Shown: positions 43,916 through 51,966 of the stretch, piece by piece | How the letters are laid out: the number at the start of each line of letters is the position of its first letter | Numbering within the stretch: position 1 is the first letter of the stretch | NCBI RefSeq assembly: GCF_019977195.1 | Contig: NZ_AP024643.1 | Coordinates: 496,001-560,000, forward strand | Direction: 5' to 3' | Origin: Arthrobacter sp. StoSoilA2 | Lineage (GTDB): Bacteria > Actinomycetota > Actinomycetes > Actinomycetales > Micrococcaceae | Length of the DNA: 64,000 nt | The notes under the pieces: generated by a model | What the model was told of the DNA's origin: nothing | Database searches by the model: none | What the model saw: the letters and a program-made list of their open reading frames with translations, nothing else | Program-made: the position numbers and the translations under genes

Positions 43916-44986
43916 TCAGGATTCGGCCAGTGTATTGAGGCTGGTCATGAGATCGCGGTTCGCAGTCAGGGCGGCGTTCGCGGTCGCGGCGGCCGCGCCT
44001 GTGCCCAAGGCGTCCTTGGCAAGCTCCAGATGCCGTCTGGTCATGACCGTGGGATCGTCCTGGAGCCATTCGTGACCTCCCCATTCGCTGGTGAGCGTGC
44101 CCGCAAAGCCTTCCTCACCCAGGAGCCGGCCGAGTTGCTGAAGCGGCCGGGACACCCGCCCGTCAGTATCCTGGAGGTCCCAGAATTTCAGGTGGAACGC
44201 GCCTACGAGCGGCAGGATTCCCTTGAGTTCCGATGCGTCACTGCGTCCAAAACGGATCACCAGGTTCATGAAGAGAGTGTGGATCGCGGGTGGAACCACA
44301 TCTGAGCGCAGTGCCGTAACGACGGCGTCGTGGGTCGCCGGGTCTTTCCAATCGGTCTCCAGCCGTGCAAGTAGGTCCGCTGCCACACCGGCCTTTGCCA
44401 GTTCCTCTAGATAGGTCACCGGGAGCGCAGGCATCAACATGCTGATGTCCACCAGGACCCGGATCCGATCGTCGTCCAGGGACGAGATGTGGTCCAAGGC
44501 ACGCAGCACCTGGGGATTCCGCGGGTGCTGTTGGCCTTGGATTTCCTCGAAGAGAACAAGATCGAGGTCGTGCAGCAGTGGTTGGACCAGTTTGAGCAGC
44601 TCCGGTCCGGCCTGTCCGATCGGAAGCCGGACCCCTGTTGCCCCCACGCGCTGGGCGGCTTTGAGTTGCGGTACCAGGAACTCCAGCCGCTGGGCGGTGG
44701 TGCGGCGTGCCGTCGTCGTCAAGTAGTCATCAAGACTGCAGCCGACGATGCTCACGCTGCCACCCGCTGCCTCCATGGCGCTGCGGAAGGCGCCGACTTC
44801 CTGGTCCTGTGGGGCAGGAAACGTCCGCCACAACAGCCCGGGTTCCAGTTCCACAACTGTGGCGATCCCTGCTTTGGCAATGCCGGTGACGATCTCGGCG
44901 CTGGTCCTTTCGGATGCGATGATTTCCGGCGTCCAGTTGAAGGCGCTGGCAGCCATCGTCCATCCCGAAGGTAAGAGGGTTTCCAT
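43916..44986 (-). CDS. Diverged C-glycoside deglycosidase alpha-like protein (pair 3)
   Basis: The 356-residue protein aligns with the alpha proteins of the island: GAFHLKFWDLQDTDGRVS matches their HVHAKFYDIDENGNEP, and LTSEWGGHEW matches LSSEWEGHAF. However, the segment equal to YEIHAP reads FEEIQGQ, so the usual His is Gln, and the Asp region reads LVDISMLMP. It may have changed substrate or lost activity. ATG 44986 is chosen over 45001, because GGAAAGG lies 6 bp upstream of it. It is divergent from a beta-type gene. Confidence 0.7.
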   Translation of the reverse strand: METLLPSGWTMAASAFNWTPEIIASERTSAEIVTGIAKAGIATVVELEPGLLWRTFPAPQDQEVGAFRSAMEAAGGSVSIVGCSLDDYLTTTARRTTAQRLEFLVPQLKAAQRVGATGVRLPIGQAGPELLKLVQPLLHDLDLVLFEEIQGQQHPRNPQVLRALDHISSLDDDRIRVLVDISMLMPALPVTYLEELAKAGVAADLLARLETDWKDPATHDAVVTALRSDVVPPAIHTLFMNLVIRFGRSDASELKGILPLVGAFHLKFWDLQDTDGRVSRPLQQLGRLLGEEGFAGTLTSEWGGHEWLQDDPTVMTRRHLELAKDALGTGAAAATANAALTANRDLMTSLNTLAES

Positions 44987-45022
44987 GGGGAGCCTTTCCA
45001 TATAAGTATCTTAATGACAAAC

Positions 45023-45043
45023 TTATGTCACTTTCAGACAAAG
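45023..45043 (+). promoter_or_regulatory. Island operator O4 between the divergent alpha-like and beta genes
   Basis: TTATGTCACTTTCAGACAAA, with TGTC and GACA 7 bases apart, ends at the ribosome binding site of the beta gene. The 66-bp gap must serve both divergent genes. Confidence 0.55.
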
Positions 45044-45052
45044 GAGCATGTG

Positions 45053-45481
45053 ATGTTGAAGAACGCCCTGCGCGAGGATGCCTTGAGCTTTGGTCCGGAT
45101 GGATTTGAGCTTCGGTTGGGCCTTCCATGGATTCGTTCAATGCCGCTGTCCTCTATCCGGGGCCTTTCCGTCTCCGTGGATGGCTGGTCTCCGGCGGAAG
45201 GGGAGTTGCGGGTCAGGTTGGGTCAACGGGCCATCCCCGCGGATGCCTTGGCGGGAGAGTCTGGTTGGTGGTTCATTCAGGACCGCCTGGTGATCCTGTT
45301 CCCGGTCAACCGGTTCCGTGATCGCAGTGGCAACGTGCGGAAAGTGTCCGTGGACTTCGAATTGATCGTTCCGTACCTGCGTGGTGGGGCAGATGGGCCG
45401 CTGGTCCTGCCCTTCCACTTGGAAGCGATGTTGCAGGCCTCGCAGGTGGTCCCGCGGGGAGTCTCGCTCGACGTCGCCTAG
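45053..45481 (+). CDS. C-glycoside deglycosidase beta-type protein (pair 3)
   Basis: The 142-residue protein shows the beta pattern: LGLPWIRSMPLSSI, VSVDGWSPAEGELRVRLGQR, ESGWWFIQDRLVILFPV and VDFELIVPYLRG. It is the third stand-alone beta gene. ATG 45053 follows AAGGAG at 6 bp. It is divergent from the diverged alpha-like gene, the nearest candidate partner, and ends in a terminator shared with the ThuA-like gene. Confidence 0.72.
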   Translation: MLKNALREDALSFGPDGFELRLGLPWIRSMPLSSIRGLSVSVDGWSPAEGELRVRLGQRAIPADALAGESGWWFIQDRLVILFPVNRFRDRSGNVRKVSVDFELIVPYLRGGADGPLVLPFHLEAMLQASQVVPRGVSLDVA

Positions 45482-45497
45482 AAAGCGGATTTACGGA

Positions 45498-45523
45498 CGG
45501 GGTGTGCAGGCTGGCACACCCCG
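45498..45523. terminator. Bidirectional terminator
   Basis: CGGGGTGTGC, a 6-base loop, GCACACCCCG, then CCGTTT. It sits between the convergent beta-type and ThuA-like genes. Confidence 0.85.
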
Positions 45524-45533
45524 CCGTTTCATG

Positions 45534-46406
45534 TCACTTCTGCGTTGCAGGCTCTCCGGCCTCCACCCACTCCGTGAACATCTTGCGGACCATGGGTTCC
45601 AACGTTGTGGGCCACCAATCCCCGCCCTCCACAGCTTGTCCCAGGTCCTCGGGGGTTGGAACAGTGACTTCGCCTGTGGCCGCCCACTCCGCGCTGCGTG
45701 GGAAGAGTGCTCGGAAGGCGGGGTGGCTCATCGCCTGTACATTGTGGCCGATACCTATGGAGACGGAGCGGCCCGCACCGTATTCCACGGCCCACGCCAC
45801 CGGATGCTCGTCGCCCATGCCCGGCATGCTCCGCCACTGCGCGGGCACCTGCGTGTAGCGCAATGGGTTGTCCCAGCCCTTGAGCAGGATGGTCTTCCTG
45901 ACGCCTTCGGGCCATTTAAGTCCCACGTAAAGGTCGTCGTTGTAATGCGGGAACTCGCTGGGCCACCCTTCCGTGATGGGGTGCGCTTCTGCGGTGTGGA
46001 TAAGAAAATCGTTGTTGGGTGCCCGGCGCGAGGTATCCTCGCGCATCACACCGCCCAGAAGGCGTTCATACTCGGGATCCCAGCCCACCCCGCCGGCCAG
46101 CGTCGGATGGTAGGCAATGAGGCCTTTGCCGCCAGCCACGAAATCGAACAGGGCTTGTTCTGCCGCCTGGCCGAACCGCTCCTCCGGCACGTCGCGCCAA
46201 GGATCATGGCGGCCGTAGTAGTTCAGCACGACGAGGTCGTAGGGCTTGAGGGTGCCGGCTGTTGCTCCGCGGAATTCTTCGGTGACACGCACCTCGAAAC
46301 GGCCGGTTTCTTCCAATGCCGCCTTGAGCGCCGGGGTGATCTGACGCCAGTCGTGGTGGACATCGGTCATGCCGGTAATGATCAGCGTCTTAATGGTTGC
46401 GGGCAT
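45534..46406 (-). CDS. ThuA-like domain protein
   Basis: The 290-residue protein has the ThuA pattern: LIITGMTDVHHDWRQITP at the start, YDLVVLNYYG, GKGLIAYHPTLAG with a His in place of the amidotransferase Cys, and HPVAWAVEYGAGRSVSIGIGH toward the end. ThuA with ThuB acts in 3-keto-disaccharide metabolism in rhizobia. Here it would help process 3-keto-sugars (inference). It is transcribed alone, with an operator-like sequence upstream. Confidence 0.85.
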   Translation of the reverse strand: MPATIKTLIITGMTDVHHDWRQITPALKAALEETGRFEVRVTEEFRGATAGTLKPYDLVVLNYYGRHDPWRDVPEERFGQAAEQALFDFVAGGKGLIAYHPTLAGGVGWDPEYERLLGGVMREDTSRRAPNNDFLIHTAEAHPITEGWPSEFPHYNDDLYVGLKWPEGVRKTILLKGWDNPLRYTQVPAQWRSMPGMGDEHPVAWAVEYGAGRSVSIGIGHNVQAMSHPAFRALFPRSAEWAATGEVTVPTPEDLGQAVEGGDWWPTTLEPMVRKMFTEWVEAGEPATQK

Positions 46407-46454
46407 TCGTGGGACACTCCTTCGTGACTCGACTTATGATCCGAAGATACATGC

Positions 46455-46474
46455 TTAAGTCGGAATCAGGAAGA
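46455..46474 (+). promoter_or_regulatory. Island operator O5 upstream of the ThuA-like gene
   Basis: TTAAGTCGGAATCAGGAAGA matches O3 (34586) at TTA, GTC, GAATCAG. It lies about 50 bp upstream of the minus-strand ThuA-like gene. Confidence 0.4.
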
Positions 46475-46494
46475 AGTTTTCCGCCGTAAGTTGC

Positions 46495-47760
46495 CTAGCT
46501 CAACGTCAGGGTTTTGATCGGGCCTGGCTTGCCTTGGGCAAACCAGCGCGGGAACGTGGCCTCAAAGAGTTGTTCGCGCGCCAGCTCAGCGCCGCCCCGC
46601 AGGGGTTCGCGTTCGTCGTTCACGGACAGAAGGATCCGCAGGTCCCTGGTGGCCAGTGGCAGGGACAGTTCGTAAACGCGTTGCCGCACTTCAGCGAGGT
46701 ACACCTCGCCGGCGGATGCCATGGCCCCGCCGATCACAATGATCCCTGGGTTGAACATGTTGACCAGGGCTGCGATTGATTCACCCACAACCCGTGCCGA
46801 GCGCTGAAGCAGGCGCACTGCCAGCGCATCACCGCTGATGGCCGCCAGTGCGATGCCCTCGGGCGAGAGGGGCTGCCCCTTCTCGACGGATGTGGCAAGT
46901 GGGCCCGTGGCGCCTTCCTTGATGGCAAGTTCCGCATCACGGATCAATGCCCAGCCTCCGGCGACGGCTTCCAGACAGCCGACCTTTCCGCACCGGCAGA
47001 GTGCGTCCGAGTCCGGCACACGAACATGCCCGATGTCGCCGGCCGCACCGTTGGCGCCCCGGTGAATGCGTCCCTGCGATAGCAGTCCGGCGCCGATGCC
47101 CGATCCGATCTTGCAGTAGATGAGGTCGGCGTATGCGTCGCGCCTGCGCGCCCGTTCACCCAGGGCGAGCAGGTTGACGTCGTTGTCCACCCAGACCGGA
47201 GCGTCAAAGCGTTCCTCGAAGGGGGTGCGGATGTCCGAACCGTTCCAGCCGGGCATGATCGGCGGCGCCACCGGCTGTCCGCTCTCGAAGTCAACGGGGC
47301 CGGGAACGCCCACAACCACAGACCAGACAGGCAGTTCCACGGCGCTTCCAAGGAGGTCATCCAGGAGCTCCATGGCGGCCTTCAAGGTCTCCGCCGGTCC
47401 GCGTGCAATGTCCCACTCGCGGTGCCTCTGGTCGATGATGTCTCCGTCCAGCTCCGCGTAGCCCACCCTGATGTGCAGGGCGCCGAGGGCGCACACGATG
47501 ATCCGTCCTTGCTCTGAGCGGAAGCGGAGCGTCCTGGGTGCGCGGCCTCCCGACGAAGCGCCGAACTCGCCGTCCCCGAGGAAGCCCATCTGGATCGCCT
47601 GGTCCACCCGTTGCGTCACCACGCCCCGGCCCAGGCCGGTAACGCGGCCAATTTCGGGACGGGTTGTTGCTTCCCCCGTGCGCACAAGGTTGACGATGCG
47701 GAGCAAGCTCGTGACTTCGTCTGTCTGCGCACCGAACCGGAGTGTGGAATCTGTGGTCAT
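46495..47760 (-). CDS. ROK family transcriptional regulator
   Basis: The 421-residue protein has an N-terminal winged helix (TRPEIGRVTGLGRGVVTQRV) and a ROK sugar-kinase-like domain: VVVGVPGPVDFESG, VDNDVNLLALGE, IYCKIGSGIGAGLL, the zinc motif CRCGKVGCLEA, and IIVIGGAMASAGEVYL. ROK repressors sense sugars. It is divergent from a Gfo/Idh gene, with an operator-like sequence in the gap, and is the best candidate for the protein that binds the repeated island motif. Confidence 0.9.
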   Translation of the reverse strand: MTTDSTLRFGAQTDEVTSLLRIVNLVRTGEATTRPEIGRVTGLGRGVVTQRVDQAIQMGFLGDGEFGASSGGRAPRTLRFRSEQGRIIVCALGALHIRVGYAELDGDIIDQRHREWDIARGPAETLKAAMELLDDLLGSAVELPVWSVVVGVPGPVDFESGQPVAPPIMPGWNGSDIRTPFEERFDAPVWVDNDVNLLALGERARRRDAYADLIYCKIGSGIGAGLLSQGRIHRGANGAAGDIGHVRVPDSDALCRCGKVGCLEAVAGGWALIRDAELAIKEGATGPLATSVEKGQPLSPEGIALAAISGDALAVRLLQRSARVVGESIAALVNMFNPGIIVIGGAMASAGEVYLAEVRQRVYELSLPLATRDLRILLSVNDEREPLRGGAELAREQLFEATFPRWFAQGKPGPIKTLTLS

Positions 47761-47788
47761 AACTCAAAATTGTCCCACAAGAAGGTCA

Positions 47789-47812
47789 CTAATGTGCGGA
47801 ATTTGGTGCACT
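47789..47812 (+). promoter_or_regulatory. Island operator O8 between ROK and Gfo/Idh genes
   Basis: CTAATGTGCGGAATTTGGTG resembles O2a (TTATGTGCGGCATTCG). It lies 30 bp from the ROK start and 55 bp from the Gfo/Idh start. Confidence 0.45.
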
Positions 47813-47865
47813 ATAGCCAGAACCGAATGAACTTAGGAATGATGCTGACAAAAGGAGTACGCGTC

Positions 47866-48936
47866 ATGACATGGAAAGTGGGTTTCCTGGGCGCCGGGCC
47901 TGGCGTCGCGGCCCTTCATCTTCCAACGTTGGGCCGTTTGGACGATAAATTCCGGGTGGCTCACGTTGCGGATGCCGGCAGCGGGCGTGCACGAACACTG
48001 GCTGAACCCCTGCATGCCAGCTGGTCAGCCGGGGACGGGGAGCTGCTGGCCGACCCGGACGTCGAGGTTGTGGCTATCTGCAGTCCACCGGCGGAACATC
48101 AACGCCAGATCATGGCGGCGGTTGGGGCAGGCAAGAAAGCCATCTTCTGCGAAAAGCCTTTGGCCACCACCAAGGAGGCGGCGGAAGGTGTTGTGGCTGC
48201 CTGCCGCGCCGCCGGCACCGTCTTGATGGTCGGAACCAATCACGCCTACGATCCCGGGTGGCTGCTGGCACGTCACCTGCTTGAGGAGGAGCAGGAGGGG
48301 CCTGAGTCCATTGCAGTCACGCTGGCACTGCCGCCGAACGGCCGCTACCATCAGCTGGTCTCGGAGAATGGCTCCGCCCAGGCCCAGACGCAGGCCCATG
48401 CCCAGGCCCAGGCCCCGGCCCGGGAGCGGCCCGACACCGCAGATCCTGGCGTTGCCGCCCACATCGTGAAGCAGCTGCTGACCGGTCTTGCCGTCCACGA
48501 CCTTCCTGCGGTCCGGCATTTCGCGCCGGATATAGAGGCCGTCCAGTACGCCCGGTTCGTTCCGCCGATCGGATTCGCGGTGGGGTACAAGGCAAACGGC
48601 GTCAACGTCCAGTTGGCTCTGACCATGCTGCCCGCGGGCCCGGATGTCCTCTGGAGGGTGACGTTTTCCTCGCCGGAGCAGCGGTTGGATCTTGAGTACC
48701 CGCCTCCTTTCGTCCATGCAGGCAGCGGCCGTGTCAGTGTGGCGCGGGCCGATGGGTCCAGGACGGAGTATCCGTCAGTGAAGCAGGATGGCTATGAGGC
48801 GGAGTGGCTGCACTTCGTGCACCTCCTCGAACGCACCATTGCTGTGGACTACGACCAGATCCTGGCAGATGCCCTGTACCCGCTGGGGCTGGCCGATGCG
48901 GTCTTCGCCGCGATGACCACAGGAGACGTGCAGTGA
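47866..48936 (+). CDS. Gfo/Idh/MocA family oxidoreductase 2
   Basis: The 356-residue protein has the Rossmann motif VGFLGAGPGVAALHLP and the catalytic EKP in AIFCEKPLATTKEAAEG. The middle carries an unusual AQ-rich repeat (residues 171-186) in a loop. The C-terminal part is shorter than in paralogue 1. ATG 47866 is 8 bp after AAAGGAG. The next gene starts at a GTG overlapping its stop by 4 bp. Likely acts on a sugar or keto-sugar of the island. Confidence 0.85.
   Translation: MTWKVGFLGAGPGVAALHLPTLGRLDDKFRVAHVADAGSGRARTLAEPLHASWSAGDGELLADPDVEVVAICSPPAEHQRQIMAAVGAGKKAIFCEKPLATTKEAAEGVVAACRAAGTVLMVGTNHAYDPGWLLARHLLEEEQEGPESIAVTLALPPNGRYHQLVSENGSAQAQTQAHAQAQAPARERPDTADPGVAAHIVKQLLTGLAVHDLPAVRHFAPDIEAVQYARFVPPIGFAVGYKANGVNVQLALTMLPAGPDVLWRVTFSSPEQRLDLEYPPPFVHAGSGRVSVARADGSRTEYPSVKQDGYEAEWLHFVHLLERTIAVDYDQILADALYPLGLADAVFAAMTTGDVQ
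48376..48423 (+). repeat. In-frame GCC-CAG repeat in the Gfo/Idh gene
   Basis: Sixteen codons, mostly GCC CAG, encode an Ala/Gln run with Thr, His and Pro variants. Such runs are slippage-prone. Confidence 0.9.
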
Positions 48937-49715
48937 GTGGGGCTCGAGCCGTTGTGGCCACGGCGCGGAATTACCGGGCCGCCGTTGCGGAGCTTCGCGG
49001 GAGTGCACGTCACAGTGATCTCGTGCCGGGCGCCGTGGTGGTCATTCCGGGCGGAGGTCCGTGGTGGACATTGCTGTTGGAAGCGCAGGCAGCGGGAGCG
49101 GTGGCCGTCGTCGTCTCCAATCCTGGGCGCGTTCCTCCCGAGGCGGGGTCTGCGCTGTCGGCTGACGCTGTCACTCTTCCCGTGGTTGTGGAGAGGCCGT
49201 ACGCGCGGGCGGACATCCTTGCCGATGCCCTCGGCGCGCGGGCCGGAAATGCTCCGACGATGGTGACGGTGGAATGCGCAGCGCCTGCCCTGGACCTGGG
49301 GGCGACCTTGCGTGACGGGTTGCGGTGGGCCGCTGTGCTGGCAGGAGGGCCGCTCAGTTACTGCGGCGGTGGGGACGGCACCTTCCTCCTCGAGGCAGCC
49401 GGCGTGTCCGGCTCGGTTCCTGTGACCGCCGGGGTGCGGCTGTTGACAGGGGATGCGCGTGATCCGCTGCTTCGGGTGATGGCCTTGGGGGAGGTCCGCT
49501 CGGAGATTGAGTCTGGAAGGGTTGGAGCGGGCGTTCGCCTTGAGACAGCCACCTTCAACGGGACAATCCGGGCTCCACTGCGGTACGAAACGCCGGCGCG
49601 CCTGGCACTCCGCAGGGCCTTGGATTCCTGCCGTTCGGGCGAGCGGCCCGACGATCTGGAACACCTCCTCAGCGATCACGACCTCGCTGCGCATCTCCTC
49701 GGACCGCATAAGTAA
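48933..49715 (+). CDS. Protein of unknown function coupled to the Gfo/Idh gene
   Basis: The 260-residue protein starts at GTG 48933, which overlaps the Gfo/Idh stop. I do not recognise its family. It has an alternation of strands and helices: VVVIPGGGPWWTLLLEAQAA, AVAVVVSNPGRVPPEAG, LPVVVERPYARADILADAL, then a C-terminal half with GGGDGTFLLEAAG and an AP-rich helix end (HLLSDHDLAAHLLG). No signal peptide or membrane segment. The tight coupling suggests a partner of the oxidoreductase. Confidence 0.65.
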   Translation: MSGARAVVATARNYRAAVAELRGSARHSDLVPGAVVVIPGGGPWWTLLLEAQAAGAVAVVVSNPGRVPPEAGSALSADAVTLPVVVERPYARADILADALGARAGNAPTMVTVECAAPALDLGATLRDGLRWAAVLAGGPLSYCGGGDGTFLLEAAGVSGSVPVTAGVRLLTGDARDPLLRVMALGEVRSEIESGRVGAGVRLETATFNGTIRAPLRYETPARLALRRALDSCRSGERPDDLEHLLSDHDLAAHLLGPHK

Positions 49716-49813
49716 CACTGATCTTCGGCATAGGTAATATCCTCTTCCCTGATGCGCTGCAGGGGCCAGAGACTTGATGTGGGCAGATTTACAGACCACT
49801 GAAAGGATCGAAG

Positions 49814-50830
49814 ATGATCAAGCTTCTCTCCCACCTCTCCTACGTAGCAATTACCACTCCCGACGTCGAGGCCTCCGTTGACTTTTACGTCAACCAGGTG
49901 GGGCTCAAGGTTGTGGACCGCGTTGACGGCGCCGTCTACCTCCGGTGCTGGGGCGACTACTACCGCTACAGCGTGGTTGTTGTTCCGGGCGAAGAGCCGG
50001 CACTGGAAACCATGGCATGGCGGACGTCCAGCGCCGAAGCACTGGACGAAGCGGTGCGACGCATCGAAGCGGCAGGGGCTAAAGGCGAATGGACTGACAT
50101 CCATGGCATTGGCCGTGGCTACCGCTTCGTGGGGCCGTGGGGCCACAGCATGACACTGCACTGGGACGTTACGCGATACCAGGGTGAGGGCCAGGATCTT
50201 TCCATCTACCCGGACCGCCCGGCGCGCCGCAGCAAGGTGGCGGGCGCACCCCGCCAGCTGGACCACGTGACCATCGCAACCAGTGACGTGGACGGGTTCG
50301 CCAAGTGGTACAACGATGTTCTTGGCTTCCGCATCATGGCCCGGACAGTCCTGGACGAGGCCCCCATCTCGGTGTTCTCCGTGCTGACCACCAACGAGAA
50401 GTCCCACGACCTCGGCGTGGTCCTGGACGGCTCCACGCGTGCTGGACGCATCAACCACTACGCCTTCTGGGTGGATACCCGCGAAGAACTCCTGATTGCC
50501 GCGGACACCCTGATGGAAAACGGCATTCCGATCGAATATGGCCCCTCCATCCATGGCATCGGCGAGCAGAACTTCCTCTACTACCGGGAGCCGTCAACCC
50601 TTCGCATCGAGCTCAATACGGGCGGCTACCGCAACTACGTTCCCGACTGGGAGCCGAACACGTGGACCCCGTCCATTGGTTCGAACAACATGTACCGGAA
50701 CGGCGCCATGCCGATGTCCATGACGGAGTCCTTCCCTCCGGCAGACGGCCCCAGCGCCACCGAAGAGGGCGTTCCGGAGGAGATCAAGGAAGCCCTGTTC
50801 AACCCCTACGCCCGCCAGGGCCAGGGCTAG
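49814..50830 (+). CDS. Type I extradiol (catechol 2,3-) dioxygenase
   Basis: The 338-residue two-domain vicinal-oxygen-chelate protein has the three iron ligands in the C-terminal domain: His in RQLDHVTIAT (about residue 152), His in GRINHYAFWV (about 215) and Glu in STLRIELNTGGYRN (about 267). It opens a catecholic ring next to the hydroxyls. Placed in a C-glycoside island, it may open the B ring or a ring of the released aglycone (inference). ATG 49814 follows GAAAGGA. A perfect hairpin follows its stop. Confidence 0.9.
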   Translation: MIKLLSHLSYVAITTPDVEASVDFYVNQVGLKVVDRVDGAVYLRCWGDYYRYSVVVVPGEEPALETMAWRTSSAEALDEAVRRIEAAGAKGEWTDIHGIGRGYRFVGPWGHSMTLHWDVTRYQGEGQDLSIYPDRPARRSKVAGAPRQLDHVTIATSDVDGFAKWYNDVLGFRIMARTVLDEAPISVFSVLTTNEKSHDLGVVLDGSTRAGRINHYAFWVDTREELLIAADTLMENGIPIEYGPSIHGIGEQNFLYYREPSTLRIELNTGGYRNYVPDWEPNTWTPSIGSNNMYRNGAMPMSMTESFPPADGPSATEEGVPEEIKEALFNPYARQGQG

Positions 50831-50837
50831 AACCTGA

Positions 50838-50877
50838 CGGTTATCACCGGCATGGGCATCCATGCCGGTGATAACCG
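50838..50877. terminator. Hairpin after the extradiol dioxygenase
   Basis: 18-bp perfect arms (CGGTTATCACCGGCATGG and its complement) with a 4-base loop, 8 bp after the stop. No T run follows, so it may end or only attenuate transcription. Confidence 0.8.
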
Positions 50878-50899
50878 CTATAACCACAAACTGATTTAC

Positions 50900-50920
50900 T
50901 TATGTCGAATTCCGACATTA
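50900..50920 (+). promoter_or_regulatory. Island operator O7, best palindrome
   Basis: TTATGTCGAATTCCGACATT is the most symmetrical copy of the island motif (TGTCG/CGACA around AATTC). It lies 45 bp before the FAH-family start. Confidence 0.6.
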
Positions 50921-50963
50921 AATGAAAGTGGACCGAGGACGGTCCACGAGGGGAGTTACGTTC

Positions 50964-51953
50964 ATGACGACGACGTCAGGCCAGTTGGAAGCACCGTTCG
51001 CACTCGCGCGTTACCGGGCCGGGGACGAGGTACGGCCAGGGCTCATTGCCGGTGACCGGATCCGGCCGCTGGGTCCGCAGGAGCTGGGTGCCCCCGGTCT
51101 CAACGCCTTCCTGGCCACGCCTGACTGGGACCGCCTGGAAAAGCTTGCCGAAGGCGAGGGTCCCTGGCTTCCGCTGGAAAGCGTTGTTCTCACGGCTCCT
51201 GTGGAACCCAGGCAAGTGCTGCAAACGGGTGCCAACTACAGGACGCACGTGATCGACCTCGTCGTCGCGGGGTCGGACAAGAACGACCCCCGCACACCGG
51301 AGGAAGCCCGCGAATGGGCCGGCAAGATGATGGACGACCGCCAGGCAAACGGTGAGCCCTATTTCTTCATCGGCCTTCCTGCGTGTGTAGTTGGTGACGA
51401 CGTGCCGCTGGTTCTCCCAAGCTACAGCGAGAAGCACGACTGGGAGTTGGAGCTGGCTGTGGTCATTGGAAAAGAGGCCTTCAGGGTTGGCCGCGAAGAA
51501 GCGATGCAGCACGTTGCCGGGTACACGGTGGTCAATGACATCACTACACGGGACCTGGTTTTCCGACGCGACATGAAGGAAATTGGCACGGACTGGTACC
51601 GCGGCAAGAACGCGCCTGGGTTCCTGCCGACAGGCCCGTTCCTTGTACCGGCGCAGTTCGTGGATCCTGCCAAGCTGAAGGTGCGGCTTGAACTCAATGG
51701 TGATGTCATGCAGGACGCAACTACCGATGACCTCCTCTTTGATATCCCGGCACTGGTCTCTGCCGCTTCGCAGAATATGCCGCTCCTGCCGGGGGACCTC
51801 CTGCTGACGGGAAGCCCGGCGGGCAACGGTGCCCACTGGGGAAGGCTGCTCCGGGACGGCGATGTCATGACAGGGATTATCCAGGGCCTTGGAACGCAGG
51901 TAGTGCGCTGCGTCGCCGAGCCAGTCGCCGGCCAAGCAGCAGGGCAAGCCTAG
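50964..51953 (+). CDS. Fumarylacetoacetate hydrolase family protein 2
   Basis: The 329-residue protein has the C-terminal FAH domain: VLQTGANYRTHV, the metal-binding HDWELELAVVIG (E-x-E), GYTVVNDITTRDLVF, TGPFLVPA and LLTGSPAGNG. Members hydrolyse or hydrate acylpyruvates and dienoates formed by ring cleavage. ATG 50964 follows GAGGGGAG; the open frame starts earlier. It opens a run of five aromatic-degradation genes, probably acting on the product of the extradiol enzyme. Confidence 0.87.
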   Translation: MTTTSGQLEAPFALARYRAGDEVRPGLIAGDRIRPLGPQELGAPGLNAFLATPDWDRLEKLAEGEGPWLPLESVVLTAPVEPRQVLQTGANYRTHVIDLVVAGSDKNDPRTPEEAREWAGKMMDDRQANGEPYFFIGLPACVVGDDVPLVLPSYSEKHDWELELAVVIGKEAFRVGREEAMQHVAGYTVVNDITTRDLVFRRDMKEIGTDWYRGKNAPGFLPTGPFLVPAQFVDPAKLKVRLELNGDVMQDATTDDLLFDIPALVSAASQNMPLLPGDLLLTGSPAGNGAHWGRLLRDGDVMTGIIQGLGTQVVRCVAEPVAGQAAGQA

Positions 51954-51966
51954 GGTGGGCGGGGCA

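Noticed and set aside
49709..49732. CATAAGTAACACTGATCTTC as another island operator before the extradiol dioxygenase
   Set aside because: Only the ACTTATG half (on the minus strand) fits; the TGTC/GACA spacing is missing, so it was not listed.
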